Origin: 2-02-FULL-55-14 sp964581115
GTDB taxonomy: Bacteria; Bacteroidota; Ignavibacteria; UBA10030
Direction: 5' to 3'
Assembly (NCBI GenBank): GCA_964581115.1
Contig: CAZOMY010000002.1
Coordinates: 235,433-299,432 of the forward strand
Length of the DNA: 64,000 bases
Notes under the pieces: generated by a model
Told to the model about the DNA's origin: nothing
The model's input: the letters and a program-made list of their open reading frames with translations, nothing else
The model's database searches: none
Program-made: the position numbers and the translations under genes
Shown here: piece after piece, positions 16,436 to 24,085 of the stretch
How positions within the stretch are numbered: the first letter of the stretch is position 1
Layout: every line of letters starts with the position of its first letter

Positions 16436-17553
16436 TGAGCCTGACGCTGTTCGTCTTCCTCATCCTCACGGCCTCGGTCACGCTGCTTGTACTCTTGACG
16501 GCCGTGATCCTGCTTGCGATGAAGCAGGTTTCCTCCCGGCGCCACCGTGCGCTGTTGCGACTCCAGGAGCGCTACGGCTTGGTCGTCTCGGAGTTCCTCG
16601 TCAAGGAATTCCCTCCGCCGGATCCGGGCAGCTCGCACGAGCACCGCTTCGCGCCGTACCGGAGATTCGCCAGGAGCCTCGAGCAAGGATGGCGTCGGAA
16701 TCGTTCGATGCACCGCAATGCCTTCCTGTCGGTTCTGACGTCGACGGCCGCCGACGTCTCGGGAGAGACCTCGGATCGGATCGTGGTTCTCGCCTATGAG
16801 CTCGGATTCGTCGATGAGCTCATTGCGAGACTTCGCCACAGACATTGGTGGATCCGCGCTGAAGCGGCGATGCAATTGGGGATCCTGCGCGCCAGGGGCG
16901 CCACTGCCGACCTTGCGGCGGCGCTCGAAGACCCCCACCCCGGCGTGCGACTTCAGGCGCTCCGGGCATTGCTGAACGTGGTCGGCGTCGAGGCCTTCGG
17001 AGCGATCTTTCGCTCCATGCGCGATCTTTCCGCGTGGGAGATGATGGAGCTTTCCGTGAGCGTCAAAAAGCACGGCCCGGCGGCGGTGCCGTACCTCCTC
17101 GAAGGATTGGGAGCGCGCGACATGTCGATCGTGGAGCTCTGCATTGAATTACTGGCAGAGGTGGGATTCGTCGACAGCGTCCAGCAACTCCGCGTCATGG
17201 CGTCGGGCTATCCGAACATCCTCATTCGCGCGAAGGCCGTGGAGGCGCTTGGGCGATTGGGCGACGCTCGCTCCGAGTCGTTGCTGTCGGAATACGTCAG
17301 CCATCCGCACCAACTGCTGCGCCTTCGGGCGCTGGAGGCGATCCGGGCCGTGGGTATCTCTGCGGCGCTCCCAGCGGTGCGTCAACGTTTGCTCGACGGT
17401 CCGTTCGAAGAGAAGGTCGCGGCGGCTCGAGCGATGGCGTCTGCCGGCGATGAGGGCATGACGCAGCTTCACGCAGCGGCGGCGGGTCCCGAGGGGGTCG
17501 TGCGCGCCGTGGCGCTGCAGGTCCTGGAGGAGGCGGGAGAGGAGACGCCATGA
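16435..17553 (+). CDS. Membrane-anchored HEAT-repeat protein
   Basis: The 372-residue protein has one N-terminal membrane helix (LFVFLILTASVTLLVLLTAVILL), a basic linker, then five or more HEAT-like helical repeats from ~110 to the end, such as HWWIRAEAAMQLGILRARG, HPGVRLQALRALLNVVG and HQLLRLRALEAIRAVG. No enzyme motif is visible. Placed between a lone receiver and a processive glycosyltransferase, with overlaps of 1 and 4 bases, it is probably a cytoplasmic-facing adaptor for that polysaccharide system. This function is inference. Confidence 0.75.
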   Translation: MSLTLFVFLILTASVTLLVLLTAVILLAMKQVSSRRHRALLRLQERYGLVVSEFLVKEFPPPDPGSSHEHRFAPYRRFARSLEQGWRRNRSMHRNAFLSVLTSTAADVSGETSDRIVVLAYELGFVDELIARLRHRHWWIRAEAAMQLGILRARGATADLAAALEDPHPGVRLQALRALLNVVGVEAFGAIFRSMRDLSAWEMMELSVSVKKHGPAAVPYLLEGLGARDMSIVELCIELLAEVGFVDSVQQLRVMASGYPNILIRAKAVEALGRLGDARSESLLSEYVSHPHQLLRLRALEAIRAVGISAALPAVRQRLLDGPFEEKVAAARAMASAGDEGMTQLHAAAAGPEGVVRAVALQVLEEAGEETP

Positions 17554-18980
17554 CCTTCATGGACCTGTTTGAGATCGGGCTGCACGCCTACGTTGCTTTC
17601 TCGATCCTTTACTTCGTTGGCGTCAATATGACGTACGTCGTCCTCCTCTACCGGTCGTTCGGGGAAGTGCTTCAGGCCGTTCGTCAGGCTCGATTTACGG
17701 ACTATCGCATCGTGGTCCAGTCGGAGATCACGTCACCCGTGTCGATCCTCGCCCCGGCGTACAACGAACAAGCCGGCATCGTCGAATCGGTGCGGAGTCT
17801 GCTGAAGCTCTCGTACGGCGAGTATGAAGTGGTGGTCATCAACGACGGTTCAAAGGACCAGACCCTGGCCCGGTTGATGGAGGAGTTCGACCTGGTTGCC
17901 TCGAGGAGGGTCTATCGGCCGGCGATCGCCACTCGGCCGGTCAAGGGCATCTATCGGTCGAAGAGCGCGGCCTATCAGAATCTGACCGTGGTCGACAAGG
18001 AGAACGGCGGGAAGGCCGACGCACTGAATGCCGGCATCAATGCGGCTCGATATGAGTTTGTCTGCTGTGTGGACGCGGACTCGATCCTGGAAGACGATGC
18101 GTTGCAGAAGGTGATGAAGCCCTTTCTGGATGATGCGACGGTCATCGCTTCGGGCGGCATCGTGCGCATCGCGAACGGCTGCGAGGTGGTGAACGGCCGC
18201 GTCGTCCGCGTCGGACTGTCCCGAAAGCCGTTGCCGCTGTTCCAGGTGGTCGAATACTTCCGTGCGTTCCTCTCCGGCCGGATGGGCTGGCAGAGCCTGA
18301 ATGCCTTGCTGATCATCTCCGGAGCCTTTGGATTGTTCCGGCGCCAGGCTGTGATCGACGTCGGGGGCTATGACGCCCGGACGGTGGGGGAAGACATGGA
18401 GCTCGTGGTTCGCATGCACCGGGCCTACCGCGAAGCACGCCGCCCCTATCGCATCACCTTCGTTCCTGACCCGGTCTGCTGGACCGAAGCCCCCGAGTCG
18501 CTCCGGATCCTGGGCTCACAGCGCAACCGTTGGCATCGCGGCTTGGCCGACGTCTTGTGGATCCATCGGGACATGATCTTGAACGAGCGCTACGGAGCGG
18601 TGGGCACACTGGCCATGCCGTACTTCTTGATCGTCGAACTGCTTGGACCGTTCATCGAAATGCTCGGCATCGTGTCGCTCGTCATCCTGTTCGTGCTCGA
18701 TCGTGTCGACCCCGTGATGACCGGCCTGTTCCTCCTGGCATCGATCGTCTACGGTGTCATGTTCTCCGTTGGCGCCGTCTTGCTCGAGGAGGTCTCGTTC
18801 CGGCGGTATCCGAACCCCAGGCATCTCGCGCTGCTGCTGGTCATGGGAGTGCTCGAGAACTTTGGCTATCGTCAGATCACCGTCTATTGGCGACTCAAAG
18901 GCCTGTGGAAGTATCTGCGAGGTGAGAAGGCGTGGGGGAAGATGGAACGTGCAGGTTTCCGGCAACCAAAGGCGGCGTAA
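17550..18980 (+). CDS. Membrane processive glycosyltransferase family 2
   Basis: The 476-residue protein has an N-terminal membrane helix, a GT-A domain (~62-330) and three to four C-terminal helices, the build of PgaC/BcsA/hyaluronan-type synthases. Catalytic residues are present: D99 (VINDGSKD), the DxD D175/D177 (CCVDADS), ED281-282 (TVGEDMEL) and QRNRW at 324-328. It should polymerise a sugar nucleotide into a beta-linked exopolysaccharide across the membrane; the sugar is unknown, with poly-GlcNAc a reasonable guess. It overlaps the HEAT gene by 4 bases (ATGA). A YaiO-like barrel follows ~330 bases downstream. Confidence 0.88.
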   Translation: MTFMDLFEIGLHAYVAFSILYFVGVNMTYVVLLYRSFGEVLQAVRQARFTDYRIVVQSEITSPVSILAPAYNEQAGIVESVRSLLKLSYGEYEVVVINDGSKDQTLARLMEEFDLVASRRVYRPAIATRPVKGIYRSKSAAYQNLTVVDKENGGKADALNAGINAARYEFVCCVDADSILEDDALQKVMKPFLDDATVIASGGIVRIANGCEVVNGRVVRVGLSRKPLPLFQVVEYFRAFLSGRMGWQSLNALLIISGAFGLFRRQAVIDVGGYDARTVGEDMELVVRMHRAYREARRPYRITFVPDPVCWTEAPESLRILGSQRNRWHRGLADVLWIHRDMILNERYGAVGTLAMPYFLIVELLGPFIEMLGIVSLVILFVLDRVDPVMTGLFLLASIVYGVMFSVGAVLLEEVSFRRYPNPRHLALLLVMGVLENFGYRQITVYWRLKGLWKYLRGEKAWGKMERAGFRQPKAA

Positions 18981-19089
18981 GAGCGAGGAGACTGAAGGGA
19001 GGAACACTACCGAACGATCCTTGGTGGGAGTGGACTCAATGCTGTTGGCGACCAGAGACAGGATCAAGAAATGAGAGGAGATCCATGGC

Positions 19090-19155
19090 ATGTCACACGA
19101 CGCGAAGTGCCCTATGACGGGCGGGCATATTGTGCTCCATCGCTTCTGCGGATGA
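19090..19155 (+). pseudogene. Tiny frame resembling a KatG N-terminus (possible remnant)
   Basis: A 21-codon frame begins MSHDAKCPMTGGH, which looks like the start of catalase-peroxidases (KCPxTGG), and is preceded by GAGGAG nine bases upstream. After about 13 residues it loses the resemblance and ends at a stop. It lies ~1.1 kb before perR and two peroxiredoxin genes, the classical setting of katG. It may be the leftover of a deleted katG, or chance. The rest of 18981-19182 shows nothing else that I can support. Confidence 0.22.
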
Positions 19156-19182
19156 TCGAATCAGATGCCCCTGCAAGACAAA

Positions 19183-19206
19183 GCCCCGCCGATTGAGCGG
19201 CGGGGC
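19183..19206 (-). terminator. Terminator downstream of tRNA-Ser(CGA)
   Basis: A perfect 9-bp stem GCCCCGCCG/CGGCGGGGC with a 6-base loop; read on the minus strand it is followed by TTTGTCTTG. It lies ten bases after the 3' end of the minus-strand tRNA. Confidence 0.75.
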
Positions 19207-19215
19207 ATCGTCCTG

Positions 19216-19302
19216 CGGAAGGGGAGGGATTCGAACCCTCGATACCCTTGCGGGTATTCCGGTTTTCGAGACCGGCCGATTCAACCACTCTCGCACCCTT
19301 CC
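19216..19302 (-). tRNA. tRNA-Ser (anticodon CGA)
   Basis: Minus-strand class II tRNA. Acceptor GGAAGGG (19302-19296) pairs with 19223-19217; anticodon arm CCGGT-CTCGAAA-ACCGG gives CGA; long variable arm ATACCC-GCAA-GGGTAT; T arm GGTTCGAATCC. Discriminator G. CCA is not encoded (CAG follows), unlike the other serine tRNA here. Confidence 0.94.
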
Positions 19303-19313
19303 AGAGAGCAACG

Positions 19314-20174
19314 ATGAAATATACCGAGAAGAGTCTGGAATTCCAACGGGGAGCTCCACGTTGGTCTCTGCCGGCGGCGATGATGATAATCGTGGCGACG
19401 TCTGCGGCACAAGAGACCGCATGGCCGGAGCCCTCAAACGCGCCCGAACGATTTGTCGGCACATACATTCAGTGGGACGCCTATGAACGGTACTACGACC
19501 CGTTCAATTCGGCGACGGCCTATGTTGCCGATCGAAGGCGAACGGGAACATCACAGGTGAAGGTCGCCGTCGGCAGGCGCGGAACGGTCGGTGGAATGCA
19601 AGCCGAAGCGGAGTGGTATCCTGTCCTCGACTCCCGCTCGTACGGCTATGTGGGGTATGCGTTTGGGTTTGCTGCCCCGTTCCCGCGTCACCGGGGAGGT
19701 CTTGAGTATTTCACCTCGTTTCACGCCCCCTTTGAAGCGTCGTTAGGGGTACGGGCGTATGTCTTTCGGGACCGGCGAACGGTTGCGTTGGCGACCGGTT
19801 CAGTTGCTGTATATCTCGGCAATGCATGGCTGTCGCTGCGCCCGTATGTCTCCGTCAATCTTGCTCGCGCGTCGGTTTCGGTTACGGCCACGGGCCGCTA
19901 CTATCTGGGGGAGCGCGACGAGTACGCCTTCATGCGATTGAGCGCCGGCTTCACGCCTGATGAACGCTTCACCTTCAGCACCTCGGGCGTTCCCGCAACC
20001 GAAGTGTTCACGCTCCATTCCCAATCGGTGGCAGGGGGTGCGCAATGGCTTGCTCGGCCGCGATGGCTTCTTTCGGTCGAAGCGATGTTGGCGAGGCAAG
20101 AGGTGGGCTTTCTGCGAGGAACGTATGTCTGGAATACTTCCGTCGTGCTCGGTGTACGGTACAGCCTGCGTTGA
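19314..20174 (+). CDS. YaiO-like outer-membrane beta-barrel protein
   Basis: The 286-residue protein has a probable signal peptide (PAAMMIIVATSAAQ, cleavage ~33) and then alternating strands rich in aromatic residues and glycine: EAEWYPVLDSRSYGYVGYAF, YLGNAWLSLRPYVSV, EYAFMRLSAGFTPDE, ending VVLGVRYSLR, as expected of a 12- to 16-strand barrel. The pattern recalls YaiO-type outer membrane proteins. It follows the glycosyltransferase operon, so it may be the outer-membrane exit or partner for that polysaccharide; this link is inference. ATG 19314 overlaps the promoter of the opposite-strand tRNA. Confidence 0.65.
   Translation: MKYTEKSLEFQRGAPRWSLPAAMMIIVATSAAQETAWPEPSNAPERFVGTYIQWDAYERYYDPFNSATAYVADRRRTGTSQVKVAVGRRGTVGGMQAEAEWYPVLDSRSYGYVGYAFGFAAPFPRHRGGLEYFTSFHAPFEASLGVRAYVFRDRRTVALATGSVAVYLGNAWLSLRPYVSVNLARASVSVTATGRYYLGERDEYAFMRLSAGFTPDERFTFSTSGVPATEVFTLHSQSVAGGAQWLARPRWLLSVEAMLARQEVGFLRGTYVWNTSVVLGVRYSLR
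19318..19346 (-). promoter_or_regulatory. Promoter of tRNA-Ser(CGA)
   Basis: On the minus strand TTGGAA (19346-19341), 17-base spacer, TATATT (19323-19318). It overlaps the first codons of the divergent YaiO-like gene. Predicted start ~19311, nine bases before the mature tRNA. Confidence 0.55.
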
Positions 20175-20199
20175 CAATCCTTTCGAAACTTGGTATTTT
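20171..20199 (+). promoter_or_regulatory. Promoter of perR
   Basis: TTGACA (20171-20176), 17-base spacer, TATTTT (20194-20199). The -35 overlaps the stop of the YaiO-like gene. Start ~20206 leaves almost no leader before ATG 20209. Confidence 0.6.
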
Positions 20200-20208
20200 G
20201 TTGTTGTC

Positions 20209-20604
20209 ATGTCATCATCAGGGATGAAACGAAGCCGCCAACGAGAACGGATCTACCACGTTCTCCGAAGGACGCGGGAGCACCCGACGGCCGAGTGGAT
20301 CTTTGAGCGGGTCCGCGAGGAGATGCCCAAGATCTCTCTTGGCACGGTGTATCGCAATCTCCACGTCCTTGCCAGGCAGGGCAAGGTGTTGGAGCTTGAT
20401 TTCGGTGAAGGGACCAAGCGCTACGATGCCTTCATCAGCCCGCACTACCACTTCGTCTGCGAGAGGTGCGGCACGGTCAAGGATCTCGAGGTGCCGGCGC
20501 TTGACGACGTGAACGACCGTATCCAACAGCTCGTACCCGAGCAGATCCGCTCGCACAAGCTCGACTTCTACGGCACATGCGCCACGTGTCAGGCAACGTC
20601 CTGA
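20209..20604 (+). CDS. perR: Fur-family peroxide sensor, PerR type
   Basis: The 131-residue repressor has a winged-helix DNA-binding half (KISLGTVYRN recognition helix) and a metal-binding dimerisation half. All five regulatory-metal ligands of B. subtilis PerR (H37, D85, H91, H93, D104) are conserved with identical spacing as H25, D73, H79, H81 and D92; the structural zinc cysteines are C84/C87 and C124/C127. The Asp at position 73 favours PerR over Fur. Two peroxiredoxin genes follow directly. ATG 20209 is used; ATG 20224 is possible and would leave a short leader. Confidence 0.9.
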   Translation: MSSSGMKRSRQRERIYHVLRRTREHPTAEWIFERVREEMPKISLGTVYRNLHVLARQGKVLELDFGEGTKRYDAFISPHYHFVCERCGTVKDLEVPALDDVNDRIQQLVPEQIRSHKLDFYGTCATCQATS

Positions 20605-20679
20605 TCCCGGTTTGTCGGCCACCCAGCCCTCGCACCCACCCGGCATCTTGCTACACCTTTCCAACCTTCAGGAGGAGTC

Positions 20680-21150
20680 ATGGCAGTCCAAGTCGGACAA
20701 GCGGCACCGTCGTTTTCGCTCGTCGATACCGACCGCAAGGTGCGGTCGCTCGATGAGTTCAAAGGATCGAAGACCGTCCTTGTCTTCTATCCCGGGGCGT
20801 TCACCGGGGTCTGCACCAAGGAGCTGTGCACGTTCCGCGATTCAATGAGTCGATTCAACGAACTGAGCGCCAAGGTCGTCGGAATCAGCGTCGATGCTCC
20901 GTTCGCCAATAAGGCGTTCGCGACCCAACATCAGCTGGAATTCCCGCTGTTGTCGGACTACAACCGCGAGGCCGTCAAGGCGTACGGGATTGCGCTGGAC
21001 AACTTCGCAGGGCTTTCCGGTTATACCGCCAGCCAGCGCGCGGTTTTCGCGCTTGACAAGAACGGCGTGATCCGGTATGTCGAAGTGACGGCCAATCCCG
21101 GCGTCGAGCCCAATTACGATGCGCTCGTAGCGGCGCTCGGCACGTTCTGA
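20680..21150 (+). CDS. Peroxiredoxin (AhpC/TSA superfamily)
   Basis: The 156-residue thioredoxin-fold peroxidase reduces hydrogen and organic peroxides. The peroxidatic cysteine is C45 in the PGAFTGVC motif, with T42 in place; C50 five residues on could be the resolving cysteine, as in BCP-like enzymes, or the protein may act as a one-Cys AhpE-like enzyme. R119 (SQRAVF) is the third active-site residue. An AGGAGG ribosome site precedes ATG 20680. It sits 75 bases behind perR and is a likely member of its regulon. Confidence 0.92.
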   Translation: MAVQVGQAAPSFSLVDTDRKVRSLDEFKGSKTVLVFYPGAFTGVCTKELCTFRDSMSRFNELSAKVVGISVDAPFANKAFATQHQLEFPLLSDYNREAVKAYGIALDNFAGLSGYTASQRAVFALDKNGVIRYVEVTANPGVEPNYDALVAALGTF

Positions 21151-21159
21151 CAGCAATAG

Positions 21160-21185
21160 ACGGCAGGCGTATCACGGCCTGCCGT
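21160..21185 (+). terminator. Hairpin between the two peroxiredoxin genes
   Basis: Perfect 9-bp stem ACGGCAGGC/GCCTGCCGT with an 8-base loop, followed by a broken T-rich stretch (TTCTGCCTTTT). It could be a partial terminator that sets lower expression of the downstream bcp gene. Confidence 0.5.
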
Positions 21186-21209
21186 TTCTGCCTTTTCCAG
21201 GAGCCGATT

Positions 21210-21662
21210 ATGCTGAAGGTTGGAGACAAGGCGCCGGAGTTCGACCTGACTAGCGGAGACGGCGTCAGGGTGCGACTGCGCGACCTCAAGGGCTCGACCG
21301 TCATCCTGTACTTCTATCCCAAGGATGATACCTCCGGTTGCACGAAAGAAGCGTGCGACTTTCAAGAGCGATTTCACGATCTCAAACGCCGGGGCGTGGT
21401 GATCATCGGCATCAGCGCCGATAGCGTCGGTTCGCATGCCTCGTTCGCCTCGAAGTATGGCCTCACCTTTCCGTTGCTCAGCGACCCGGACAGGCAGGCG
21501 ATCAAGGCCTACGGCGTTTGGAAGAAGAAGTCGATGTACGGCCGCTCGTACATGGGCATCGAGCGCACGACTTTCGTGATCGACCCCGCCGGGAGGATCA
21601 AAGCGGTCTTTCCGAAGGTGAAGGTCGCCGGCCACGTTCAAGAGGTGCTCGCCGTCCTCTAG
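21210..21662 (+). CDS. bcp: Bacterioferritin comigratory protein-type peroxiredoxin
   Basis: The 150-residue BCP/PrxQ peroxiredoxin has C44 and C49 (DDTSGCTKEACDF), the peroxidatic and resolving pair of the atypical two-Cys type, and the usual FYPKDDT and GIERTTFVID blocks. It reduces peroxides with thioredoxin as electron donor in the cytoplasm. It follows the first peroxiredoxin after a hairpin and precedes the pterin operon by 32 bases. Confidence 0.93.
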   Translation: MLKVGDKAPEFDLTSGDGVRVRLRDLKGSTVILYFYPKDDTSGCTKEACDFQERFHDLKRRGVVIIGISADSVGSHASFASKYGLTFPLLSDPDRQAIKAYGVWKKKSMYGRSYMGIERTTFVIDPAGRIKAVFPKVKVAGHVQEVLAVL

Positions 21663-21694
21663 GCCGGTCAGCGCCGCATCCAAGGTCCCTCGTC

Positions 21695-22105
21695 ATGGTT
21701 ACCGTCACCCGCCGCGAAACGTTCAGCGCTTCGCATCGACTCTACAACCCTGCCTTCACCGACGCCCGGAACGAGGCGGTCTTCGACAAGTGCAACAATC
21801 CAAACGGACACGGCCATAACTACGAGCTGGAGGTGACGGTCGAAGGACCTGTCCAGCCCGAAACCGGCTACGTCGTGGATCTGAAGCTGCTGAAGGAGGT
21901 CATCCGCAAGGAAGTCATCTCAAAGGTCGACCACAAGCATCTGAACCATGATGTGGAGTTCCTGCGCGGCGTCATCCCCACGGCCGAGAATATCGCACTC
22001 GCCATCTGGAGGGTGCTCGCCCCGAAGATCCCGTCGGGACGGCTTGTCGCTTTGCGGCTGCGAGAGACTGAGAATAACGTCGTCGAGATCCGGGAGGATG
22101 CATGA
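21695..22105 (+). CDS. 6-pyruvoyl-tetrahydropterin synthase / QueD-family enzyme
   Basis: The 136-residue T-fold enzyme acts on dihydroneopterin triphosphate, the product of the adjacent folE. Zinc ligands are H14 (FSASHRL), H39 and H41, and the catalytic cysteine is C33, spaced as Cx5HGH (CNNPNGHGH). This block is the same as in animal PTPS of the tetrahydrobiopterin pathway, and the protein resembles it throughout. Bacteroidota QueD proteins can share this spacing, so queuosine precursor synthesis remains possible. No queC or queE is in the window, while two reductases follow folE. The stop overlaps folE by ATGA. Confidence 0.85.
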   Translation: MVTVTRRETFSASHRLYNPAFTDARNEAVFDKCNNPNGHGHNYELEVTVEGPVQPETGYVVDLKLLKEVIRKEVISKVDHKHLNHDVEFLRGVIPTAENIALAIWRVLAPKIPSGRLVALRLRETENNVVEIREDA

Positions 22106-22677
22106 AGCCCCCATCGATAGAGTCGGCCGTTCGGACGATCCTGGAATCGATCGGTGAGGATCCCCGCAGGGAGGGGCTTCTCCAGACGCCTGAGCGCGTT
22201 GCGCGCATGTATCACTTCTTGACGAAGGGCTATCGCGAAAACCTCGACGAAATCCTCAACGGCGCCGTGTTCCGGGAGGCCTACAGTGAAATGGTGATCG
22301 TAAAGGACATCGATTTCTTCTCGCTCTGCGAACACCATCTCGTGCCGTTCTACGGGAAGTGCCACATCGCTTATCTGCCGAAGGGAAAGATCATCGGATT
22401 AAGCAAGATGCCGCGGATCGTAGAGGTCTTTGCCCGCCGACTGCAGGTGCAGGAACGATTGACGCAGGAGATCGCCTCGACGCTCCAGAAGGTGCTGAAG
22501 CCCCAAGGGGTGGGGGTGGTGATGGAAGCTCGACATCTATGCATGACCATGCGGGGGGTGGAGAAGCTGAACTCCGTCGCGATGACGAGCGCCATGCTCG
22601 GCACCTTCCGCCGCGACGTGAAAACGCGCACGGAATTCCTCACCCTCATCGGCGCCAATCTGCGGCATCGATCATGA
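22102..22677 (+). CDS. folE: GTP cyclohydrolase I (zinc type)
   Basis: The 191-residue enzyme opens GTP to give 7,8-dihydroneopterin triphosphate, the entry to folate, queuosine and biopterin. Zinc ligands C76, H79 (SLCEHHLVPF) and C147 (HLCMTMRG) are present, so this is the type IA form. Catalytic H78 is next to H79. It overlaps both neighbours by 4 bases (ATGA), lying between the PTPS gene and the first of two SDR genes, which suggests a dedicated pterin pathway. folC is further downstream. Confidence 0.96.
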   Translation: MKPPSIESAVRTILESIGEDPRREGLLQTPERVARMYHFLTKGYRENLDEILNGAVFREAYSEMVIVKDIDFFSLCEHHLVPFYGKCHIAYLPKGKIIGLSKMPRIVEVFARRLQVQERLTQEIASTLQKVLKPQGVGVVMEARHLCMTMRGVEKLNSVAMTSAMLGTFRRDVKTRTEFLTLIGANLRHRS

Positions 22678-23378
22678 GCAAGAGAAGCATCTGGATCAGC
22701 GGGGCATCGACGGGCATCGGCCGGGCTCTGGCCGAGGCGTTCCTTGACGGCGGATGGACCGTTGTGGCCAGCGCTCGGAGGGTGGAGAGACTGCGCACCT
22801 GGGCAAGGGATCGGGACCGTGCGGCGGTCGTTGTCTGCGACGTGCGGAAGGAAGCTTCCGTGCGCTCGGCGGTGCGTCAGATCGTCGAACGGATCGGTGT
22901 GCCTGACGTCGTCGTGAACAACGCCGGCATCACGAGCTTCCGGACGCTGACCGACACGACGACCGCTGAGTACCTCGACATCGTCGCGACGAATCTTACC
23001 GGACCGTTCTTCATTGCGCGGTCGATCGTACCGCTCATGCAGCGGCGCCGCTCGGGCATGATCGTCAACATCCTGTCGTATGCGGCGAAGGCCGTCTACA
23101 CCCGATCGTCCGTCTACGGCGCTTCGAAGGCCGGCGCAGACATGCTGATGCGCGTGCTTCGTGAAGAGGTGAGAGCCGACGGCGTGCGTGTGCTCAACGT
23201 CTTTCCCGGGGCGGTCGAGACCCCGATGTGGCCGAAGCGGCTACGCACAAAGTATGCATCGCAGATGATGCCGGCCGAAGATGTGGCTCGGGCGATCATG
23301 CAGACCATCGAGCTTCCGGAGACGATGATGCCCGAGGAACTCGTCCTGCGGCCCCAGATCGGAGACCTCCGCGTATGA
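22674..23378 (+). CDS. Short-chain dehydrogenase/reductase (first of pair)
   Basis: The 234-residue classical SDR has the cofactor loop GASTGIG (10-16), the NNAG block (~82-85) and the catalytic YxxxK in VYGASKAG with an upstream Ser in NILSYAA. An arginine pair after strand two (ASARRVE) suggests NADPH preference. In this operon it is a candidate sepiapterin-type reductase that finishes tetrahydropterin synthesis, but SDR specificity cannot be read from motifs; a fatty-acid or sugar reductase is possible. Overlaps both neighbours by 4 bases. Confidence 0.82.
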   Translation: MSKRSIWISGASTGIGRALAEAFLDGGWTVVASARRVERLRTWARDRDRAAVVVCDVRKEASVRSAVRQIVERIGVPDVVVNNAGITSFRTLTDTTTAEYLDIVATNLTGPFFIARSIVPLMQRRRSGMIVNILSYAAKAVYTRSSVYGASKAGADMLMRVLREEVRADGVRVLNVFPGAVETPMWPKRLRTKYASQMMPAEDVARAIMQTIELPETMMPEELVLRPQIGDLRV

Positions 23379-24085
23379 TGTTGAAGGGAATGACGGCATG
23401 GATCACCGGAGCAGGGCGCGGCATTGGTCGGGCTATCGCGCTCCGGCTGGCCTCCGAAGGAGCGCTCGTGGGGTTGACCGCCCGGTCGAAGGAGGATCTG
23501 TTGTCCGTGGCGGATGCCGTCGCAGCAGCCGGCGGTCGGGCGGTGATGGCTCGTGCGGATGTCACGAATCCGGAAGAGGTTGAGCGGGCCTTTCAAACGG
23601 TCCTGGACGCCGGAAGCCGGCTGGACATTCTCGTCAACAATGCCGGCATCGGAGTCTTCGCGCCGGTATCGAAGCTTTCGCTCGAGGACTTCGATCGCAT
23701 GTGGAACGTGAACGTGCGCGGCGTCTTTCTCTGCACGCGCCTGGCCGTTCCTGTGATGGAGCAACAACAGTCCGGCGCGATCATCAACATCTCGTCACTG
23801 GCGGGCAAGAACGCCTTCGTGAACGGCGCCGGTTACGCCGCCACGAAATGGGCCCTCAACGGCTTCACGAACTGCCTTCGGCTCGAGGTGCGTTCTTCGA
23901 ATGTGCGCGTGATCACCGTCGGCCCGGGCAGTGTGGCGACCGACTTCTCGTCGACGCCCAAGGAACCCGCAAAGCTTGAGCGGATCCTCCAGCCGGACGA
24001 CGTCGCCTCGGCCGTACTGGCCGCTCTCCTGTTGCCGCCCCGCGCGATGATGAGCGAGATCGACCTCAGACCGACGAATCCATGA
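23375..24085 (+). CDS. Short-chain dehydrogenase/reductase (second of pair)
   Basis: The 236-residue classical SDR has GAGRGIG (12-18), NNAGIGVF, a catalytic Ser in NISSLAGKN and YxxxK in YAATKWAL. The loop ARSKEDL favours NADPH. It is similar enough to the preceding SDR to suggest an old duplication, with retained motifs in both. It may provide a second reduction step in the same pterin pathway or be a 3-oxoacyl-ACP reductase-like enzyme. The start overlaps the previous stop (ATGATG; 23375 or 23378 in frame) and its own stop overlaps the lipoprotein gene. Confidence 0.82.
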   Translation: MMLKGMTAWITGAGRGIGRAIALRLASEGALVGLTARSKEDLLSVADAVAAAGGRAVMARADVTNPEEVERAFQTVLDAGSRLDILVNNAGIGVFAPVSKLSLEDFDRMWNVNVRGVFLCTRLAVPVMEQQQSGAIINISSLAGKNAFVNGAGYAATKWALNGFTNCLRLEVRSSNVRVITVGPGSVATDFSSTPKEPAKLERILQPDDVASAVLAALLLPPRAMMSEIDLRPTNP

